Origin: Bacteroidota bacterium
GTDB lineage: Bacteria > Bacteroidota > Kryptoniia > Kryptoniales > JAKASW01
Reading direction: 5' to 3'
Assembly: GCA_021785235.1 (NCBI GenBank)
Contig: JAJYGB010000237.1
Coordinates: 1 to 12,791 of the forward strand
Length of the DNA: 12,791 nucleotides
Each line of letters begins with the position of its first letter. Positions within the stretch are counted from its first letter, which is position 1. This document shows, one piece after another, positions 5,961-12,791 of the stretch. The notes beneath the pieces were generated by a model that saw nothing but the letters and a program-made list of their open reading frames with translations, had not been told where the DNA came from and searched no databases. Position numbers and translations under genes: made by a program.

Positions 5961-6905
5961 ATGATGATGGATAAACAATCGATAATGGAGCGCGTGGGGA
6001 AGATGCCGGCAGGCGTCTATTCCGCCTCAAATAAATACTGGTGCGTAACCTGCAAACTACTCTTCGACATCGACAAACCGGTCTGTCCGTACATGCCGAA
6101 AATGTGCATCAATACACCCGTCCCTGTGGAGGTGATGCGGCCCGAATCGACCGTGAGCATCGAAAAGTTCGGACTGTTCTATCCGAAGGTGCCTCAGAAG
6201 ATGATGAATTTCCTGGCGGGCGATGAACCGCAGGAAGTCGGCAGGAAATGGGCGAATGCTTATCTGGAATTCCTGAAGGAGTGGCGGTTCGAATATGAGC
6301 GAGAGCCGTTGCAGACGTTGAAGAGTTTCATAATTACGGTGAGCGGGAGCGAAACCGCACAGCGTGTGACCAATGACGGCATCGTATTCGTGATAACCGA
6401 CCTTAACAAGGTATGGGAGAAGAGAAAACTCTTTCCGATACTTGGGGCTGCTGTGTCGGTTCTTAAGGACGAACTGGGAATAAAACAGAACATTTTCTTC
6501 GACGAAATCGATATAATCGGAGACAACAAAACCGGGAAGTATTACTGTTCCATGTGCAGAAAGTTTTTTGAATTCTCTTCGCAGAGGGAATCGATCACCT
6601 GCCCACTGATGCCGCAGAAGTGCGTCGCCGTTCCACACAGTCTCGACAAGGTTAAATACTCACTGAAAGACTTGATATCGGTATACGAGCACACTCCTGA
6701 TATCTACAAGAGATTCATCGGAGCCTTTCCGTTAAGAGAAGGCTGGCAAGAACATCTCGCGGCGTTGTTGAAGGATGAATGGAATTTTGAAGTAATGAAG
6801 AAGGGTTTGAACTGTATCGCGTCCCAAATCGGATTGACAGACGAGGAAGTGACCTGCGTCTCCCAAGAGGGGGGAGAAATGAAACACATGGCGATGATGG
6901 GATGA
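5961..6905 (+). CDS. Unrecognised 314-residue protein with duplicated four-cysteine zinc-ribbon/helical module
   Basis: I do not recognise this family. Two cysteine modules stand out: Cys28, 31, 42, 49 (WCVTCKLLF...VCPYMPKMC) and Cys196, 199, 214, 221 (YCSMCRKFF...TCPLMPQKC). Both have C-x2-C-x10/14-CPxMPx2C, consistent with tetrahedral zinc or Fe-S binding. Each module is followed by a helical segment containing a related FLKEWRFE (104-111) or LKDEWNFE (270-277) motif. The offset between copies is nearly constant (168 residues at the cysteines, 166 at the EW motifs), so the protein is an internal duplication of about 100 residues (about 26-125 and 194-292) joined by a unique stretch rich in beta strands (122-192). 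No signal peptide or membrane segment is seen. Three ATGs stand in a row at 5961, 5964 and 5967; CGGAG at 5946-5950 favours the first. It lies between peroxiredoxin and a NifX-family gene. Confidence 0.85.
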   Translation: MMMDKQSIMERVGKMPAGVYSASNKYWCVTCKLLFDIDKPVCPYMPKMCINTPVPVEVMRPESTVSIEKFGLFYPKVPQKMMNFLAGDEPQEVGRKWANAYLEFLKEWRFEYEREPLQTLKSFIITVSGSETAQRVTNDGIVFVITDLNKVWEKRKLFPILGAAVSVLKDELGIKQNIFFDEIDIIGDNKTGKYYCSMCRKFFEFSSQRESITCPLMPQKCVAVPHSLDKVKYSLKDLISVYEHTPDIYKRFIGAFPLREGWQEHLAALLKDEWNFEVMKKGLNCIASQIGLTDEEVTCVSQEGGEMKHMAMMG

Positions 6906-6911
6906 CGGGGA

Positions 6912-6967
6912 AGAAGCAAGACGTTAGAAGTAAGAAACAAGAAATGAGAAGCGAGAAATAAGAAATC
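6912..6967. repeat. Eight tandem heptamers of the AGAANNN type
   Basis: Starting at 6912 the sequence reads in exact 7-bp steps: AGAAGCA, AGACGTT, AGAAGTA, AGAAACA, AGAAATG, AGAAGCG, AGAAATA, AGAAATC. The first three or four bases are conserved and the last three vary, apart from one unit (AGACGTT). It begins seven bases after the stop of the 314-residue protein gene. It is non-coding by position. Function is unknown. Confidence 0.7.
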
Positions 6968-6980
6968 GGCGGCTAATAGC

Positions 6981-7008
6981 TTAACGCTTCACGCTTAACG
7001 CTTACAAC
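6981..7008. repeat. Second heptamer array: TTAACGC TTCACGC TTAACGC TTACAAC
   Basis: Four 7-bp steps of a different sequence follow the AGAANNN array after a 13-bp spacer (GGCGGCTAATAGC). Two units are identical and two are one to three bases off. The array ends 29 bp before the next gene start and may lie within its promoter or leader. No function is known to me. Confidence 0.55.
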
Positions 7009-7037
7009 TCTTTTTCACGATAACAAAGAAGGACAAA

Positions 7038-7412
7038 ATGAAATACTTAGTAGCATCTGAAGGAAACACACTCGAAAGCAACGTGAGCACTCATTACGGA
7101 AGGGCGCCGTTCTTTCTCGTATATGACGACGAAACAAAGACACTGGTGGCGAAGGCGAACGACGGGTCGCTCGATCCGCATCTGGTAATACGCGACGAAG
7201 CCAAAGGCGGCGCGAAGAAGCTGATCTGCGGAGGAATCGGGCCGCACGCGTACCAGGTCGCGGAAAGATTCCAAGTGGAAGTCTGCGTCACATCCGGCAT
7301 ACCGGTGGCCCAGGCGGTGATACTGGCCTCGGAAGGCAAGCTCCCCGTGACGACAGGCCCGACGGCGCATCACCACCATGAGCACGGTGGTCACCACCAC
7401 ATGAACAACTAA
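7038..7412 (+). CDS. NifX-family metal-cluster-binding protein (copy 3), polyhistidine tail
   Basis: A 124-residue member of the dinitrogenase Fe-Mo cofactor domain family. It shows MKYLVASEG (1-9), STHYGRAPFFLVYD (17-30), KKLICGGIGPHAYQ (60-73), VEVCVTSG (80-87) and LASEGKLP (96-103). Cys64 and Cys83 are its only cysteines. The tail HHHHEHGGHHH (111-121) holds seven histidines in eleven residues and looks like a nickel-, zinc- or copper-type metal store or handling segment, as in some maturation factors; this is inference. AAGGA lies four bases before the ATG. It stands alone between the 314-residue protein and the surface-protein genes, and is diverged from copies 1 and 2 in the same window. 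Its likely job is carrying a metal or metal-sulfur cluster. Confidence 0.88.
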   Translation: MKYLVASEGNTLESNVSTHYGRAPFFLVYDDETKTLVAKANDGSLDPHLVIRDEAKGGAKKLICGGIGPHAYQVAERFQVEVCVTSGIPVAQAVILASEGKLPVTTGPTAHHHHEHGGHHHMNN

Positions 7413-7508
7413 GGCGACTGCGCCCCGACATAATCTTACCAACCAACATCCTCTTCTTCGCCTGCGGGATTCCATTACCCCGAAGGCCGGGCTCTCAGCC
7501 GGCTACTG

Positions 7509-7524
7509 TGTGAATTTTGTCACA
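7509..7524. promoter_or_regulatory. CRP/FNR-like operator, perfect TGTGA-N6-TCACA dyad
   Basis: TGTGAATTTTGTCACA is an exact copy of the 16-bp core recognised by CRP-type members of the CRP/FNR superfamily. It lies 144 bp before the start of the outer-membrane protein gene. No CRP-family gene is in the window, so the regulator and its effect are inferred from the site alone. Confidence 0.5.
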
Positions 7525-7602
7525 TGATTGTGGCGCGCAGGAACCATAGATTCACCGGAAACATTTACCAGATGTAAAAGTTTCTGTAACGAGGAGAGCA
7601 CC

Positions 7603-7647
7603 AAATAAGGGACTTCACAGTAGGCTGGCATTCACGGTCCCTTGTTT
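7603..7647 (+). promoter_or_regulatory. Stem-loop abutting the ribosome-binding site of the outer-membrane protein gene
   Basis: AAATAAGGGAC (7603-7613) pairs with GTCCCTTGTTT (7637-7647) through ten base pairs and one T-G wobble, with a 23-base loop that carries TTCAC twice. The right arm ends three bases before the GGAGGAGGCGGAG ribosome site (from 7651). The structure could modulate translation or mRNA stability. The pairing is visible; a role is inference. Confidence 0.4.
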
Positions 7648-7667
7648 AATGGAGGAGGCGGAGAACA

Positions 7668-9632
7668 TTGCTTTACCAGTTGGCGAAGCACATTGGATTT
7701 GTGCTGGTTAGTCTTGCGTGTGTCGGAGAGGCTCTTTCCCAAGGCAACTCGCAGCCCGATTCCAGCGGGCAAACATTCATCCAGAAAAACTTCAGCATAT
7801 CCGGTGACGCCGGGGTTTACGGCGAATTATACGGCATCTCAGGAATACAGGCTAGGCGCCCACCCAGTTCAGCGCGGCTTTACTTCCGCCCTACGGTCAC
7901 GCTCTTCAACGCGTTTTCAATGTCGTTCAACTTCCTTCTCTCGACCGAGGGAAGCTCGGCACGCCAAAACATCAACCAGCTCGGCATAAATCCATCATGG
8001 GGATGGGGTAACGCCCACCTTGGAGATTTTACCGACATGTTCACGCCGTTTACGTTCGATGGTATCATGGTACGAGGGGCGGGAGTCAACCTTGATCCGG
8101 GTCTGTTCAGGTTTTCTGCCGTGGGAGGTTATACTCAGCGAGCTGTCGACGGGGGAGCCGGCGCAGGAAGCTTCTCGAGGTATATGTATGGCGCGAAGCT
8201 CGGTGTGGGGAAACAGGAGGGATCGTATTTCGATCTGATGTTTCTCCGGACCAGAGACGTTCCGTCGTCGCTCCCCGCATCACGGCCGACAATCGCAGTA
8301 ATTGCTCCCAATGGGAACGATTCGTGGCCGATAGGGAACATCGAGAATATTCAATGGGGATCTTCGGGAATCACCGGAAACGTAAGAATAGAATTGTCGA
8401 GGGATGGCGGCGCGACCTACGAAGTGCTCTTCGACAGTACCGCGAACACCGGCTCACAACCGTGGGTCGTGACGGGTCCACCGACGGCACAGGCCATTAT
8501 TAGAATCACGAGCCTTGACGATTCCGTGAGCGACGTGAGCGATTTGCCTTTCAACATAGGTATTGGCGTGACCGATCAGCAGGGGAACACCCCCGGTACG
8601 GTCACGAACACTTACGCCGTGACACCGGAGGAGAATCTCGTTTTCGGAGCGGACAGCAGGGTCTCGTTGTTTGAAAGTGTCCTCACATTCAGCGGCGAAA
8701 TTGACGGGAGCGCGTACACAAGGGACATGCGTGCGCCAACGATCGATAGCCTCGGCCTGCCGTCGGCGCTCACGCGTATATTCACCCCAAGATCCAGTTC
8801 CCGCGTGGATTATGCCTACAACGCTCAGCTCGGACTGAACCTGTCTACTTTCAACGCCCGCGTGGGTTACAGTTATATAGGTCCCGGTTATACGTCACTC
8901 GGCGTCGCATCGTTATTACCTGACCAGCGCCAGATTACTTTCGCATCCATGTTCAGGCTGTCGAGCATTTCGGTAAACATCAACGCCGGGCATCAGAACG
9001 ACAATCTTCTCGGCCAGAAAAGCTACACTACAACCCGCAACAACTTGGGCGGTAACATCAACCTGCGGGCTTCGAACGAGTGGATGGTTTCAATAATGAG
9101 CAACTACATGACGATGGCAAACGACGCGGCGAGCGACACCTTCCTCGTCGATTACTCGACCTTCATGGCGGGGATGACACAAATGTTCTACGTTTCAGGC
9201 GGCGGAGCATTTCAGTCCGCGACGTTCAGTTATATCTACCAGACGTCAGCAGACGCCAATCCGTTGAGGCAGAACAGCGGCCTCCTTTCACATTCTCTTA
9301 ACACGAGTGCCGTATTCGGTGTTCTGACCAATTTGAGCCTTATCCCTTCGGTGAGCCTGATAGATTCCAAGATTGGCGGTACCGGATGGACCTCGACACA
9401 AACATACTCCGTCGCGGCGCAATACCGTGCATTGGAAAACAGACTCACCACCGCGCTGTCGGTCGGAACGTCCCTGTACATGGGTTCAAATTCTATCGAG
9501 GCTGTTTTTTCTTCGAATTATAGCATAACAATGGCTGATGCGCTGACATTGTCGCTGACCGAAACTCGATACCACGGCTCAAGCGCGTTCAACGAATACA
9601 CCGCCAGTGTTACGTTGGCCCACAGATTTTGA
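7668..9632 (+). CDS. Outer-membrane beta-barrel protein with an inserted Ig-like domain
   Basis: A 654-residue exported protein, apparently full length. A signal peptide occupies about 1-25 (hydrophobic IGFVLVSLACVG, cleavage near ALSQG). Alternating strand patterns typical of an outer-membrane barrel run from about 40-198 and from about 325 to the end, which finishes YTASVTLAHRF with the terminal Phe expected for barrel insertion. Between them, about 208-299 (VIAPNGNDSWPIGN, IQWGSSG, IELSRDGGATYEVL, SDVSDLPFNI) is a beta-sandwich domain of the PNGG.W..G....I.W type common in secreted proteins of Bacteroidota and relatives. Its position suggests a loop or periplasmic insertion. The TTG start at 7668 is preceded by GGAG at 7660-7663. 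The next gene begins 49 bp downstream, so the two are probably co-transcribed. Substrate or channel function is unknown; it may anchor or secrete the following protein (inference). Confidence 0.8.
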   Translation: MLYQLAKHIGFVLVSLACVGEALSQGNSQPDSSGQTFIQKNFSISGDAGVYGELYGISGIQARRPPSSARLYFRPTVTLFNAFSMSFNFLLSTEGSSARQNINQLGINPSWGWGNAHLGDFTDMFTPFTFDGIMVRGAGVNLDPGLFRFSAVGGYTQRAVDGGAGAGSFSRYMYGAKLGVGKQEGSYFDLMFLRTRDVPSSLPASRPTIAVIAPNGNDSWPIGNIENIQWGSSGITGNVRIELSRDGGATYEVLFDSTANTGSQPWVVTGPPTAQAIIRITSLDDSVSDVSDLPFNIGIGVTDQQGNTPGTVTNTYAVTPEENLVFGADSRVSLFESVLTFSGEIDGSAYTRDMRAPTIDSLGLPSALTRIFTPRSSSRVDYAYNAQLGLNLSTFNARVGYSYIGPGYTSLGVASLLPDQRQITFASMFRLSSISVNINAGHQNDNLLGQKSYTTTRNNLGGNINLRASNEWMVSIMSNYMTMANDAASDTFLVDYSTFMAGMTQMFYVSGGGAFQSATFSYIYQTSADANPLRQNSGLLSHSLNTSAVFGVLTNLSLIPSVSLIDSKIGGTGWTSTQTYSVAAQYRALENRLTTALSVGTSLYMGSNSIEAVFSSNYSITMADALTLSLTETRYHGSSAFNEYTASVTLAHRF

Positions 9633-9666
9633 TGAGCGGAATGATTTCAAAGGGCACTTTGCATAC

Positions 9667-9675
9667 AGGAGGAGG
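9667..9675 (+). promoter_or_regulatory. Strong ribosome-binding site choosing the ATG at 9682
   Basis: AGGAGGAGG ends six bases before the ATG at 9682. An in-frame ATG at 9676 directly abuts it and is therefore unlikely as the start. Confidence 0.75.
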
Positions 9676-9681
9676 ATGGAG

Positions 9682-12600
9682 ATGAAAACAAGATTGTTAT
9701 CGTCGGTCGCGGGACTGTTGATCCTATTGACGGGAGCAACTGGCCTGACTTTCGCGCAAACGGGTGGAAGCTGGAACGCGCTTCTCACGGTGCAACCGTT
9801 CCCATCTCCTTACATGAGCGACTGGCAGACTAATCCGTCAATCGCGTCATTCAATATTATCAATGGAACGGGCGCTCCCGCGACAGTTGTCATTTCCCTG
9901 ACATTGTCTAACAGTAACGGCCAACAGCTGATCAGCGGTTCGACTGATCCCACGACAGTCAATCCGGGAGCCAACCTGCTGAACAGCACCTCCACTTTAC
10001 AGGGGAGCGTCAGCTACTACGACAACGGCATCAAGGCTCAAATTGTCCAGACAGGCAGAATACCGGAAGGCTCATACACGGCCTGCCTCACGGTGAAGGA
10101 TCTCAGCGGTAACCTGCTCATTTCGAACGCTTGCGCGAATTTCACCATAGTTTATCCCGACCCACCGCATCTTGTCTTCCCGGCGGACGGGGACAGCGTG
10201 ATCACAGCGAATCCCATGCTGCAATGGACACCAATCCAGGTCCCCGTCCAGTACCAGTTACATTACGTCCTGAAGATCGCCGAAGTCCTGCAGGGACAAA
10301 CGCCCTTGCAGGCGCTGGCGGCAAACATTCCTCAGTATGTCGATCGAAATGCCATCACGACGACAGAACAGTATCCCATCAGCGCACTCCCCCTCAAGTC
10401 AGGTTCGACGTATGTTTGGCAGGTGCAGGCGCTCGACCAGAACGGATTTCCTCCGGCGACCAATGGCGGGAAGAGCGAGATATGGACATTCACTTATAAG
10501 AAGCCGGAACAGTTTGTCTTTCACCGGGTGTTGCCTCCTTCTCCACCGACTCCGCCGTTCCATTATATCTTCTTCACAACGTCGACTGTCACGGGTAGCC
10601 TCTATGGCACATTCACTTCGCCGTCCAAAGGCATTATCATGATGAACAACCAGGCGCGACCGTCGACGTTTCCACTGGCAAATACAACCGTGGAACTTGT
10701 CGCGAAGTACATGCTCGTTTCAAAAAGCGGCGGAGGCGGGATGCGGTTTATGCAGTTCGCGAGTACGACGGAATTGTCCGTTCCGAGGCACAGTTTGCCT
10801 TACGACCACAAGTATGACGATGCCGACCAGGTAGTGGCGACAACCACGACGGACGCGTCAGGTAATTTTTCGTTCTCGTTCCTGCAAACGGACAGCACCG
10901 GGCTGATTGCGAAGAACCAGACTCTCAATTTTCTTGGCGGCGACCTGACCGACGATCACACGGGAGATCTGTACAAGGTCTACCGCGTTGTGGTACAGAG
11001 TCCTTATTACCTCAGTCCGCCAAACGATGTCGACGTCCAGCCGTATCAAACTCTGAATGTAGGTTCGCTGCCGGCACTTGCCAGGGAGTATACACTCAAG
11101 ATTACGGTGCTTCCCACTTCTTATAACGCTACCGCGCAGGTCACGCAGGGACCGCTCAGCGGCGTCGATGTTTACATCCTTCGCCAAAGCCGGCCGGCAG
11201 GTGTGCCTGACAGCGAAGGTTATCCGAAACCGGCATCGCCGGAGTCGCAGGCCAACATGCAGGTCGTCGCCGAAGCACAAACGGGTTCCAACGGCCAGGT
11301 GACTTTTTCAGATCTTGTTCAGAACATCGGTCCGAACGACCAGTACTTCATTTACGCCAAGACGGATCCGAAATCGAACCTGGGATACTTCTGTTTCCCG
11401 CAGTCTTTTCAATTCAATTATTCGATGGGATTTGGACAATCTCTGAATTTCCAGGTCAGTCCGAATAACTTCTTTACGACCCCTGCGACTTTCAACAATG
11501 ACTACCCGGTCCCAACCGTCTCAACGACCCTGACGATGTGGCCGTTAATGCCCAGCATAGCGGGGACAGTCTACAGAAAGGACAACCCCAACGTTCCCAT
11601 AATCGGAGCGCAGGTCCAGTCTCTTACGTTCGCGTTGTTCTTCTGGAACACGGAGAGCTCACAGGCGACACTCTCCGACGGTTCGTTCAGCTTCGATAAC
11701 CTTAACCCGACCTACGACAACGGCGGAAATATATCCGGCCCGATGAGGGCGCTGACGATTTCAGATTACGGATTCAAGGATCTGAACATCGCAGTGAACA
11801 ACGGCGCGCCGCTCAAGTTCGGACAACGGGTTTACCTGGAGAAACTTCTTCTCGATCCCGCCGCGAACGTCACAGGTAAAGTTGTGGATGAGCAGGGTAA
11901 TCCGGTTGAAGCGAAAGTCACAATCGGTGACGGATCGACGGTCGTCGCCAATCAACCCCAATTTGTACTCAGCAGATTCGGCGGTCGATTCAATTTCATT
12001 GGGATGACCATCAACCACAACACTGGATTCCAGAGCCCCGCAATACTCGGATCCCAACAGATCATAATAGATCCGACTCCGTATGACGATTCGTTTTTCC
12101 CGGATACTGAATACGTCAACGTTACACAGGACGGCCAGGACCTCGGGACATTTGTAGTGAAGAAGAAACTGCACCGGATCATGGTGGTGGTTACCACACC
12201 GGAGAAACGGATGGTCGGCGGGTCCGAGACGAGGACACGCCACCCTGTAGCGGAGACTATTCCTGCTGCAATAGTGGAGGCTCACGTTCAAATCCAAAGC
12301 GTAGGCAACTTCCTGACCAACATGTACGGCGGGGCGGATACAATGTTCGTCAGCTCAAACGACAATTTCACAATTACAGTCACCGCGCCGGACGGCCAGG
12401 ATTACGAAGGGCAAACCGTTTCCGCGTACATACCGGAGTCGAAAGACTGGACTTATATCCAGGTATCTCTGAAAAAGGCGACGCATGTATCGGGCAAGGT
12501 ACTGGCCGGGAACACGCCTATCCCCAATGCCCGCGTATATCTGGACCAGAGCCAGTCGTCGAACGCGCCGGCGGTTGAGACATACACCGACAGCAGCGGT

Positions 12601-12791
12601 AACTACGTCCTCCACTCTCTTCCAATCGGCGGCTCGCTGACTATCGACGCGGCCAAGTCGCAGTCCAATTTCGTCGGTGACTCGAAGAAGATTACACTGA
12701 AGGCTTTCGGGAACGACACTCTGAATTTCGAGCTCAAGGTCTACAACGGCATGAACATCACGAGGCTCATGGGTTTCCCGATAGAAGTGAC
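9682..12791 (+). CDS. Large secreted Fn3/carboxypeptidase-regulatory-like multidomain protein (partial, C-terminus outside window)
   Basis: The frame is open from the ATG at 9682 to the window end (1,036 residues and two bases). A signal peptide (SSVAGLLILLTGATG, cleavage near FAQ at 25) shows export. Visible parts in order: an N-terminal beta-sandwich (about 30-155); an Fn3-like domain (about 160-272: LVFPADGDSVITANPMLQWTP near its start and YVWQVQALDQNG near its end); a proline-rich linker PPSPPTPP (about 284-291); then carboxypeptidase-regulatory-like segments starting TVTGSLYG (about 302), LSGVDVYIL (about 492), IAGTVYRKDNPNVPIIGAQV (about 626), VTGKVVDEQGNPVEAKVTI (about 730) and VSGKVLAGNTPIPNARVYL (about 936) with TDSSGNYVLHSLPIGG. 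Such segments usually build stalk-like surface proteins. It has few cysteines. It follows the barrel gene by 49 bp, implying a surface partnership. Its anchor, possibly a C-terminal sorting domain, would lie outside. Confidence 0.85.
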   Translation, partial: MKTRLLSSVAGLLILLTGATGLTFAQTGGSWNALLTVQPFPSPYMSDWQTNPSIASFNIINGTGAPATVVISLTLSNSNGQQLISGSTDPTTVNPGANLLNSTSTLQGSVSYYDNGIKAQIVQTGRIPEGSYTACLTVKDLSGNLLISNACANFTIVYPDPPHLVFPADGDSVITANPMLQWTPIQVPVQYQLHYVLKIAEVLQGQTPLQALAANIPQYVDRNAITTTEQYPISALPLKSGSTYVWQVQALDQNGFPPATNGGKSEIWTFTYKKPEQFVFHRVLPPSPPTPPFHYIFFTTSTVTGSLYGTFTSPSKGIIMMNNQARPSTFPLANTTVELVAKYMLVSKSGGGGMRFMQFASTTELSVPRHSLPYDHKYDDADQVVATTTTDASGNFSFSFLQTDSTGLIAKNQTLNFLGGDLTDDHTGDLYKVYRVVVQSPYYLSPPNDVDVQPYQTLNVGSLPALAREYTLKITVLPTSYNATAQVTQGPLSGVDVYILRQSRPAGVPDSEGYPKPASPESQANMQVVAEAQTGSNGQVTFSDLVQNIGPNDQYFIYAKTDPKSNLGYFCFPQSFQFNYSMGFGQSLNFQVSPNNFFTTPATFNNDYPVPTVSTTLTMWPLMPSIAGTVYRKDNPNVPIIGAQVQSLTFALFFWNTESSQATLSDGSFSFDNLNPTYDNGGNISGPMRALTISDYGFKDLNIAVNNGAPLKFGQRVYLEKLLLDPAANVTGKVVDEQGNPVEAKVTIGDGSTVVANQPQFVLSRFGGRFNFIGMTINHNTGFQSPAILGSQQIIIDPTPYDDSFFPDTEYVNVTQDGQDLGTFVVKKKLHRIMVVVTTPEKRMVGGSETRTRHPVAETIPAAIVEAHVQIQSVGNFLTNMYGGADTMFVSSNDNFTITVTAPDGQDYEGQTVSAYIPESKDWTYIQVSLKKATHVSGKVLAGNTPIPNARVYLDQSQSSNAPAVETYTDSSGNYVLHSLPIGGSLTIDAAKSQSNFVGDSKKITLKAFGNDTLNFELKVYNGMNITRLMGFPIEV

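Larger units (their letters stand above)
7413..7667. other. Regulatory intergenic region upstream of the surface-protein genes
   Basis: This 255-bp gap contains a weak GGCG-ACTG-CGCC hairpin right after the NifX stop, a short GCCGG/CCGGC hairpin near 7485-7502, a perfect TGTGA-N6-TCACA site and a stem-loop directly before the next ribosome-binding site (both listed separately). I see no tRNA, no obvious small gene and no confident -10/-35 pair. Confidence 0.5.

Noticed and set aside
7480..7505. Terminator hairpin after the third NifX-family gene
   Set aside because: The GCCGG/CCGGC stem is only 5 bp and is not followed by a T-run, so I do not call it.
11761..12297. Minus-strand open frame opposite the large secreted protein
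   Set aside because: The plus-strand frame is continuous with domain-like repeats, while the minus-strand product has no family signature or ribosome site that I could find.

Overview
The window looks like chromosomal DNA of a Gram-negative, probably anaerobic or microaerophilic bacterium, most likely of the FCB (Bacteroidota/Ignavibacteria/Chlorobi-like) group. This placement is inference. It rests on an outer-membrane barrel that carries a 'PNG..W..G....I.W' beta-sandwich domain, a very large secreted multi-domain beta-sandwich protein, moderate GC, purine-rich Shine-Dalgarno sites with frequent TTG starts, and dispersed AACCTTGCGAAGGTT-type hairpins. No rRNA, tRNA, CRISPR array, transposase or phage gene was seen.

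Region 1 (1-2716) is a metal-cluster module. A sigma-54 enhancer-binding activator with two PAS domains runs leftward off the window edge. Facing away from it are a glycine-rich DUF5320-type protein and two NifX/'dinitrogenase Fe-Mo cofactor' domain proteins. The gap between them holds a dense cluster of TTGC/GCAA half-sites, including two dyads TTGC-N6-GCAA. A GG-N10-GC sigma-54 promoter-like element lies downstream of the dyads. The layout resembles sigma-54-controlled 'orange protein' type metal-cofactor clusters, but no nitrogenase and no Mrp-type ATPase is present here.

Region 2 (2845-5780) is a closely packed rightward run. It holds peptide deformylase, a 65-residue six-cysteine protein, pyruvoyl-dependent arginine decarboxylase (agmatine synthesis), a truncated hot-dog thioesterase remnant, a class I SAM methyltransferase and a 1-Cys peroxiredoxin. 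Every gene has a clear ribosome-binding site and gaps are short. A 14-bp perfect hairpin follows the peroxiredoxin gene.

Region 3 (5829-7412) begins with a leader that has two competing left arms for one right arm. It precedes an unrecognised 314-residue protein built from two copies of a four-cysteine CxxC...CPxMPxxC module plus a helical segment. Two separate arrays of 7-bp repeats follow, then a third NifX-family protein with a histidine-rich tail.

Region 4 (7413-12791) is a surface-protein pair. Its leader carries a perfect TGTGA-N6-TCACA (CRP/FNR-like) site and a stem-loop ending just before the ribosome-binding site. A 654-residue outer-membrane beta-barrel with an inserted Ig-like domain comes next, then a secreted protein of more than 1,036 residues with an Fn3-like domain and several carboxypeptidase-regulatory-like beta-sandwich segments, cut by the window end.

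The shared theme of regions 1-3 is small cysteine- or histidine-rich metal-binding proteins placed next to redox genes under a probable sigma-54 activator with a cysteine-bearing PAS domain. This suggests a metal-cofactor or redox-stress island. That link is inference.
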